Positions 58,401 to 64,000 of a stretch of 64,000 nucleotides of DNA are shown here, piece after piece (the stretch's first letter is position 1; the number at the start of each line of letters is the position of its first letter). The notes beneath the pieces were generated by a model, which worked only from the letters and a program-made list of their open reading frames with translations, was not told the origin of the DNA and searched no databases. This DNA is from Buddleja alternifolia (Eukaryota; Streptophyta; Magnoliopsida; Lamiales; Scrophulariaceae). Location of the stretch: assembly GCA_019426215.1 (NCBI GenBank), contig CM033405.1, forward strand, positions 1,775,001 to 1,839,000. Direction: 5' to 3'. A program made the translations under genes and the position numbers.

Positions 58401-59541
58401 ACGCATTTGCGGAGTAATGATATGCCAAACATACATGAAAATGATTAGTTGTAAGGTGTTGTATGGTATTGTTTTCAATCTCATTTTTTCAGTTTTCAAC
58501 AAATTTGAGTTTATGGTAATGTTTTCAATCTCATTTGCAGTTTTAAACCATTTTCTAAACTCGAAAACGCGTCTATTTGTGCCATTTTCGCGGAACAAGT
58601 CTCATTTTTCATTTTCATTTTTCTACACGAACTATTCAATACCTATAAACCCTAACAATGATTAGATATAAAACTAACAAAAATCCCACTATTAACTTCC
58701 CTTTAGATTAATATGATTTGACACAAAACTAACAATGGTCCTGAACTAACTACTATTCATAAAAACATTATTATTTTCAATCTACTTGTGTTTTTGAAAA
58801 CCATATAACCAGACATATTGTTTTCATTTTTGCACGGTCTTTCCATGATTATAAACCTCGAACAACAAAGCCATTGTTCTCACGTAAATCCAATCCTAAT
58901 CATCGTATCATATTTTCATTTTCTCACGCACACACACACAAATATATATATATATATATATGTAAGAAATTTTAGTCAATATAGAAAGAAAAAATCAGAA
59001 TGAAAACAATACCATTCGAAATTCTACATTTTCCAAATTTAATTTTAATCTAAAACTCCATGCCGAGTCAAAGTAGATACCTGAAAATCGGACAACATGG
59101 AAATAGTTCATTTTAGTTACATATTTTTCGAAAAAATCTTCGTTTTAGTTACATATTTTGTGGAAAAATCTTTTAGACCAATTACAATATTTGTGTGTGA
59201 TTCTATATTTTGTCTGTCTTTGTCAGAACGTAAGGCCGAGTGCTGACGAACTTCCCGGGGATTTGGCTCTAATAGTCACTTCATGTTGGAAGGAAGACCC
59301 AAACACTCGCCCCAACTTCACTCAAATAATACAAATGCTTCTCGATTATCTATCCACAATTTCACCACCCGAACCCGCCATCCTGCCAAGAATTTTCACT
59401 TCAAAGAACGCTGTCTTTTCACCCGACTCTCCAGGGACGAGCTCTTTGATGGCCAAGAGGGATGACACAGGCGACACGCCAAAAACGCCAATGGAGAACA
59501 AACCAAGGGGTTTCTTCTTCTGCTTTAACCAGTGCTACTAA
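55447..59541 (+). CDS. ATN1-like Raf-type Ser/Thr protein kinase
   Basis: Six exons join in phase: 55447-55580, 56436-56568, 57180-57375, 57944-58068, 58149-58307 and 59227-59541, giving 353 residues, the family size. The kinase domain spans about 27-295. It shows the glycine loop [11 protein letters not shown] (34-44), the VAIK lysine K54, HRDLKPEN with catalytic D151, DFG D170, and APE ending at E196. The sequence [20 protein letters not shown] and the VRPSADELP and [11 protein letters not shown] motifs are typical of plant Raf-like (group C) MAP3Ks near Arabidopsis ATN1. The tail is Ser/Pro/Thr-rich and ends FFFCFNQCY. It is a soluble kinase with no signal peptide or membrane segment. All key residues are present, so it should be active. 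Introns 1 and 2 both contain tandem repeats. Confidence 0.95.
55606..55651 (+). repeat. LTR 3'-end fragment in kinase intron 1
   Basis: The words AAACACCGCCCGTTA, CTAG and ATTTTTC(C/G)C(C/-)AACA match the last 36 bp of the solo LTR ending at 62173. It starts about 26 bp after the exon 1 donor. It may be an LTR stub left by an old insertion. Confidence 0.5.
55706..56460 (+). repeat. Tandem copies reaching the intron 1/exon 2 boundary of the kinase gene
   Basis: Four units of about 170-210 bp share GGCTCTTTTGG, TTGTAAATTTCAATTTT and TTTTCTTACATTAAT. Each ends with a version of the exon 2 start: the real one at 56436 (ATACAAAAACCAGAATGTGG) and lookalikes at 56249, 56075 and 55868. The copy at 56249 also keeps an upstream TTATTCAG, a plausible 3' splice site. 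Confidence 0.85.
56617..57090 (+). repeat. Three-copy tandem array in kinase intron 2
   Basis: The word CAAATTCGATATGGGCCAGA (or variant) and GCTCGGGTTTGG recur about every 195-205 bp. The units do not include exon sequence. Confidence 0.85.
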
Positions 59542-60926
59542 TCCCTAGAAATAAATCGTAAAATTTCCTCCCAAGGTAAATTCAAGGAAAACTTGCAATA
59601 TTTGTCCCGCAGGATAAGGCCTAAGCGATTTTAGTTCCATTGTTTCCAAAGTTGTAAAAATAGTCCATAAGATGTACTTTTTGGCCCAATGTGTTAAAAA
59701 ATGGATGACATTTCACGCCCGGGATACGTGCATCGTTAAATTAAGTACTGGTCACGTGCTAGACACACAACTAAACTAACTGTTTCCGTCCATTTTTCAA
59801 GAGTTGGGACTAAAAATGCTAAAAATACATCTTATGGAACTAATTTTGCAATTTTGTAAATAATGAAAGTAAAATAGCAAAGCGATCTGTTCCACGAGAC
59901 TAATGTTGCAATTTTCTCTAAATTCAATGTACGTTTTTTACCCAGATCAACGGTTGCTAGACGGGTCGATGAAATTTTGAATTCGGTTTGTGCTGCAGGA
60001 GATAACTGCTCTTTCTTGACTTGGGTTTGCTCTGACTGGAATGCAAGAGCTTATAAGAGTGGAGTTTTGGGTTGCTGTGATGTATTATTTGTAAATGTAA
60101 AATAAGGTCCATCCAAAGGCCCTTTACTCCATTAATATTTGCTAGAATTTTCTTTTTTATGGGAATATTTGTTAGAATTACAGATACTAATAACCAGTTA
60201 TATACAGTACTCCTATCAATATGCAACTGTGAAATAGTTCTTTAATATGGTGATGCATATTTTTTTGATTTTTCACATCTTATAAATAATTGCCACTAGA
60301 AATAAGAGTCGAAAGGGTTGCGCTAGTGCCACGGAGTTCTCTGTTATAAAATGATGTTTTATTCGTATTTTGTTTTATGTACAATTGTACACTTGTTGTG
60401 TATCAAATTTAGATCACTTGTATTTAAGCGGGGGAAGTTATGCACGTCATGTCATATAAGAATTAAGAAATAGAATATTAAATGAAATATCAATATGAAA
60501 CAAATAAATGAAAGAAATAGGATAGAATACGAAATGAATAAGCAATTTGGATAAAAGAGAATATTAATCTTTTTGACGAAGTCCAAGTCAATAGCTTAAT
60601 CATATGACTTGGTCATAGCCCCATTTGTCTTTTCCTTGGTTTGTTACAAAAGATACTTTTCTTTGGGAAATGTTTTCCATAGATAGGGTGTGGACATTAA
60701 ACGGTTTTGATTATATCACATTAGCATAAGTTGAGGGTTGGTGTATATACATATATATAAATATACACACACCAGGTGCACAAATTTTTTTTTCCCCATT
60801 TTTTGTGGAGATATATCAAAACATCCAACTTGTAACTAAATACAAGTCAGTCGGATATGTTGATCACTTTTTAGAGTCTTTGTGATTCAATTTCATGAGA
60901 ATCACAACTATTTGCGTAGTAAATTT
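59542..60926. other. Region downstream of the kinase gene
   Basis: A foldback MITE lies at 59586-59918. The remainder is AT-rich with no coding region or clear repeat up to the solo LTR at 60927. Confidence 0.6.
59586..59918. mobile_element. 333-bp foldback MITE with 9-bp target duplication
   Basis: Inverted arms (GGAAAACTTGCAATA against its near-complement ending TTGCAATTTTCTC; CATAAGATGTA against TACATCTTATG) lie between direct repeats TAAATTCAA (59577-59585 and 59919-59927). It sits 45 bp after the kinase stop codon, probably in its 3' UTR. Confidence 0.85.
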
Positions 60927-62173
60927 TGTTGGAAATCTTGATTGAGTAAATTGTGTTTAGCGCGATTTTATTAGAGATTTAAGTGAATTCCACATGTTGA
61001 GAGTGGAGTGTCTTTGGCTTAAATTAATCTACGTTTTGAGTAGATAAATTTAGAGTATTTAATTACTCAAATTCGATTTCGGGTGAATGAGAAATTAATT
61101 AGCAAAGTGCATCACTTAAAATGTTTCTCGTAATTGGAATCAATAATTGATGTGAACAAAGGCGAATAAATGATCTCAATTATACTATCGACGGCCGCGG
61201 TTGTATTAGAAATAGTCATTTAGTTCGTGGTCTAAAATGTTCAAATCGGAAAATTGAGGGACCAATTTGAAAGGATTTAATAAATCAAGATTCAAAGTTT
61301 TGGGGTCAAAATTAAAGTCTGTGGAAAGATAGGGGCTGAAATTGCAAGCCGGATGGTCAACCGCCCACACCTAATCATTTCCCGGAAAAGATGGCTTGTT
61401 ATAGGTTGAAAGTCGGGTGTACGGTGCACCCGCCACACCGGATCATAACCATGTCAGGCGGTTTTTGTCTTTTAGCTCAGGGGTTGTTTTGAACAATTGC
61501 AACTCTTGGGGCAAATCTGAAAAGTCCGAAAAGGTGTAATCTGGGGGCATTTTGTCCAAAAGACACAACCTTTGGGCCTTTCTGCAGAAATCGAAAAGTC
61601 ACACTTTTTGACCCAAAACCTTTCATTCTCTATAAATAGCCCCCATAGTTTGGATTTATTTACACCAACATCACATTCTCTTCTCTCTTTTATTCTTAGT
61701 ACTAATTTGAGTACTTTGAATATTCTTTTGTTTCTTAAATATTAATTTTAATATTTTAAGAATAGTGTTGAATATTAAATGCTAATTTGAGCATTTAAAA
61801 TATTCTTGAAGTTCTTAAATATTATTTTAAGAATTATTTAGTACTAATTTGAGTGCTTTAAATATTCTTAAATATCATTTTAATATTGTAAGAATAAGTT
61901 TGCATATTAAATGTTTAGATGTGCATTTAATTCATCTGTGTCCATCGAGAGAGTTTGGAACAAGTATTTTGTTCGCTAGGCTCGAAAATTTGTAGTGGTA
62001 CTATTTCCGAGACGTTTGTCGTTGTATCTTGGGAGACAATTGCCGTATTCCGTGACCACCAAGTGCGGGGCAATATTGTCTTAAGGAAATAGGGTAACCC
62101 TTGCCTCGACATATCATTATCATTTTGCATCTTCATAAACACCGCCCGTTACGCGCTAGAATTTTTCCCAACA
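60927..62173 (+). mobile_element. Solo LTR with 5-bp target duplication
   Basis: A 1,247-bp unit starts TGTTGG and ends CCAACA, flanked by AATTT at 60922-60926 and 62174-62178. It contains a promoter-like TCTATAAATAG (about 61629-61639) but no coding sequence or internal domain. Loss of the interior by recombination between LTRs is the usual cause. The superfamily is not determined; orientation is inferred from the TATA-like word. Confidence 0.88.
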
Positions 62174-63390
62174 AATTTAGGTGGATTTATTCATCTACAT
62201 ATGATTGTAATTATATCGGAATTTGAAAAATATACAAGTTTCTCAAGAACTCTTTTAATTCATTTTCGAGAAAATTACAACTATTTATTTAATGAGAACT
62301 ATGCGAATTTGATAATATTTAATGATTGTGACTATCTAAAATTTGAGGTGCCAAAATTTCTAAAGAATCTCTACAAATTCCTTTGATAGAGGAAAACTAG
62401 GCTATAAAGTCCACTTGCTATTTAAAGATAGTCCTATGATTAGGTCATCTAACAATAATAGTACATTATATAAAACAAAACAATAGTACACTATATTTGG
62501 AGGCACAAAAGGAGGATTATTCTATATTGGGCCGAGACCATTATGGCCGTTGAATCCCCAAAGGGGGGCATTTAGCAAATTAAACCTCTCTCCCTATTTG
62601 TTGATCCAACAGTCAAAGCTAGACAAATGGTCATTTGTGTCTTTATTTTTAGAGGCAATAAAACGGAATCTTTGCCGGCTAAACTATTGATCCTTTTTGA
62701 GAATTTTTAATTCGGATTTAATTTGATTGAATTCATAATTTGATTACTTTATAATTAAAACTCAATCACCTTATGAAATATATTAGGACACGACCAAATT
62801 GTATCTGAATAATAATTTTCCTTTGTTTTTAGCACTTTCCACCTAAATAATAAATTGGCATCCAATTATCCAAATTTTATGAATGTTACATAATGCAATC
62901 CAAAAATATATTCAACCAGAATTTCGTTACATGCGCGCTCACTGTAGTTTTAAAGGACAAAATCATCAAGTTATGTTCAGGGTTGAAAGTTGAACCAAAC
63001 TACTCGATACCTGATTCAAAATTGTTTGGTAAAAGCTTGTTTGAGCTAGAATTGTTAACATATCAAATCAAGTTTGAACAACATTTTGTGTGTTCGATAA
63101 GTTTGAAACTCGGCTCGAGTCGAATCGATTAGCCAAAAATGATAAAATATGTGCAAAAAAATCAAGTTACTCGAGCTCGATTCGTGTTCGGTTCGATTAA
63201 AGCTCGTTTGAGTTCGGCTCAATTAACAATCAAACCAAACTTAAACACAAATACTAAAGTTCGATAATAATTCAAACAAGCTTGAACAATAACTTGTATT
63301 AAACACTGTTTATTAAACTGAAATTGAGCCTAGTCAAGTAGCCTTGAGTCCAGTCGAGTCGTCTGTTTGCAAAACGTTATATTGGACTTA
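62174..63390. other. Gene-free region with dispersed repeat
   Basis: No coding region. The TCGAGCTC-rich dispersed repeat occupies about 62985-63320, followed by the first units of the terminal tandem array. Confidence 0.55.
62985..63320 (+). repeat. Dispersed TCGAGCTC-rich repeat, longest copy
   Basis: GTTGAACCAAACTACTCGAT, GTTAACATATCAAATCAAG, GAAACTCGGCTCGAGTCGA and GTTACTCGAGCTCGATTCG recur in related or inverted form at 1.7, 28.6 and other positions. Non-coding. Confidence 0.55.
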
Positions 63391-64000
63391 GAGGGTGTTT
63401 GGCTAAGCTTATAAGCTTCTCTAAACATCTTATAAGATGTTTTAGAGCTTATAAGCTCTATAAATTTGTTTGGTAAATTTTAAAAAAAAAACAGTTTATA
63501 AGACTAAAAAATAAGCTGTTTGGATCTTATAAGCTGTTTTTAAAAAAGTAACCCACCCCCACCTTTTTTAAAACATCTTATAAGATGTTACATCTTATAA
63601 GCTTTTAAAACATCTTATAAGATGGAGAAGCTTATAAGATGTTTTGGATAAGCTTAGCCAAACACCCTCTTAGCTTGAGTTCAGTCGAGTTGCCTGTTTG
63701 CAAAACTTTATATTGGACTTAGCTTGAGTTCAGTCGAGTTACCTGTTTGTAAAAAGTTGCATTGGACTTAGCTTGAGTTCAATCAAGCAGCCTTGAGTCC
63801 AATCGAGTTACCTGTTTGTAAAATGTTGTATTGGACTTGAGTTCAGTCAAGTTGCCTGTTTGTAAAACGTTACATTAAACTTAGCTTGAGTTCAGTCAAG
63901 TAGCCTTGAGTCCAATCAAGTTGCCTATTTGTAAAACTTTATTGGACTTAGCTTGAGTTCAGTCGAGTTGCTTGTTTGTAAAGCCTTACATTGGACTTAG
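63320..64000. repeat. Tandem array of about 50-70-bp units, cut by window end
   Basis: Units contain TTGGACTTAGCTTGAGTTCA, GTCGAGTTGCCTGTTTG and TAAAACG. Some are lengthened by a block CAAGCAGCCTTGAGTCCA. The array runs to the last base of the window and is interrupted by a MITE at 63391-63669. Confidence 0.85.
63391..63669. mobile_element. 279-bp PIF/Harbinger-type (Tourist-like) MITE
   Basis: Perfect ends GAGGGTGTTTGGCTAAGCTT and AAGCTTAGCCAAACACCCTC lie between TTA duplications (63388-63390 and 63670-63672). Neighbouring array units show the uninterrupted sequence TTGGACTTAGCTTGAG, proving the 3-bp target. The interior is a series of palindromic CTTATAAGATG words. Confidence 0.9.

Noticed and set aside
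62138..62173. ACACCGCCCGTT, resembling the conserved 3' end of small-subunit rRNA
   Set aside because: The surrounding sequence does not match rRNA and the word forms part of the LTR terminus that ends CCAACA next to the target duplication.

Overview
This is nuclear DNA of a flowering plant, almost certainly a eudicot. The evidence is AT-rich intergenic DNA, GT-AG introns, plant-type gene families (PLS-class PPR, FBD F-box, Raf-like kinase of the ATN1 type, glycine-rich twin-RRM protein, plastid-targeted proteins) and plant retrotransposon and MITE families. I cannot name the species. Gene models below were built by hand from reading frames, splice signals and phase agreement; nothing was aligned by computer.

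Layout: 2.6-9.4 kb (-) GPI transamidase subunit GAA1, six exons, with a decayed Ty3-type LTR element in intron 3 and a 7-copy tandem array in intron 2. 10.3-11.3 kb holds relics resembling the 3' region of the RRM gene further right. 12.1-14.6 kb is a giant foldback element with a 10-bp target duplication. 16.1-18.1 kb (+) hnRNP-like twin-RRM gene. 20.7-24.6 kb (+) sucrase/ferredoxin-like (Apd1/Aim32-type) gene whose first exon-intron boundary is repeated about six times. 26.0-28.1 kb (-) intronless PPR gene. 29.8-31.6 kb (-) F-box/LRR/FBD gene. 33.7-34.4 kb (+) broken 3' part of RRP8. 35.1-48.6 kb (-) a 21-exon, probably plastid-targeted MurJ-like lipid II flippase gene, carrying a second giant foldback element, a non-coding LTR retrotransposon and nested MITEs in its introns. 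48.7-55.4 kb is gene-free. 55.4-59.5 kb (+) ATN1-like protein kinase, whose intron 1 repeats the start of exon 2. 59.6-64 kb has a foldback MITE, a solo LTR, a PIF-type MITE and the start of a tandem array that runs off the window.

The genes do not form a pathway. The order sucrase/ferredoxin-like, RRP8, ATN1-like kinase recalls an Arabidopsis chromosome 5 neighbourhood (from memory), so the backbone looks ancestral, with transposons, a PPR and an F-box gene interspersed. Most striking are the MurJ-like gene (a candidate relic of plastid peptidoglycan machinery), the foldback family whose arms carry 25-bp palindromic motifs around bZIP-type ACGT cores, and two genes whose introns grew by tandem duplication across a splice site.
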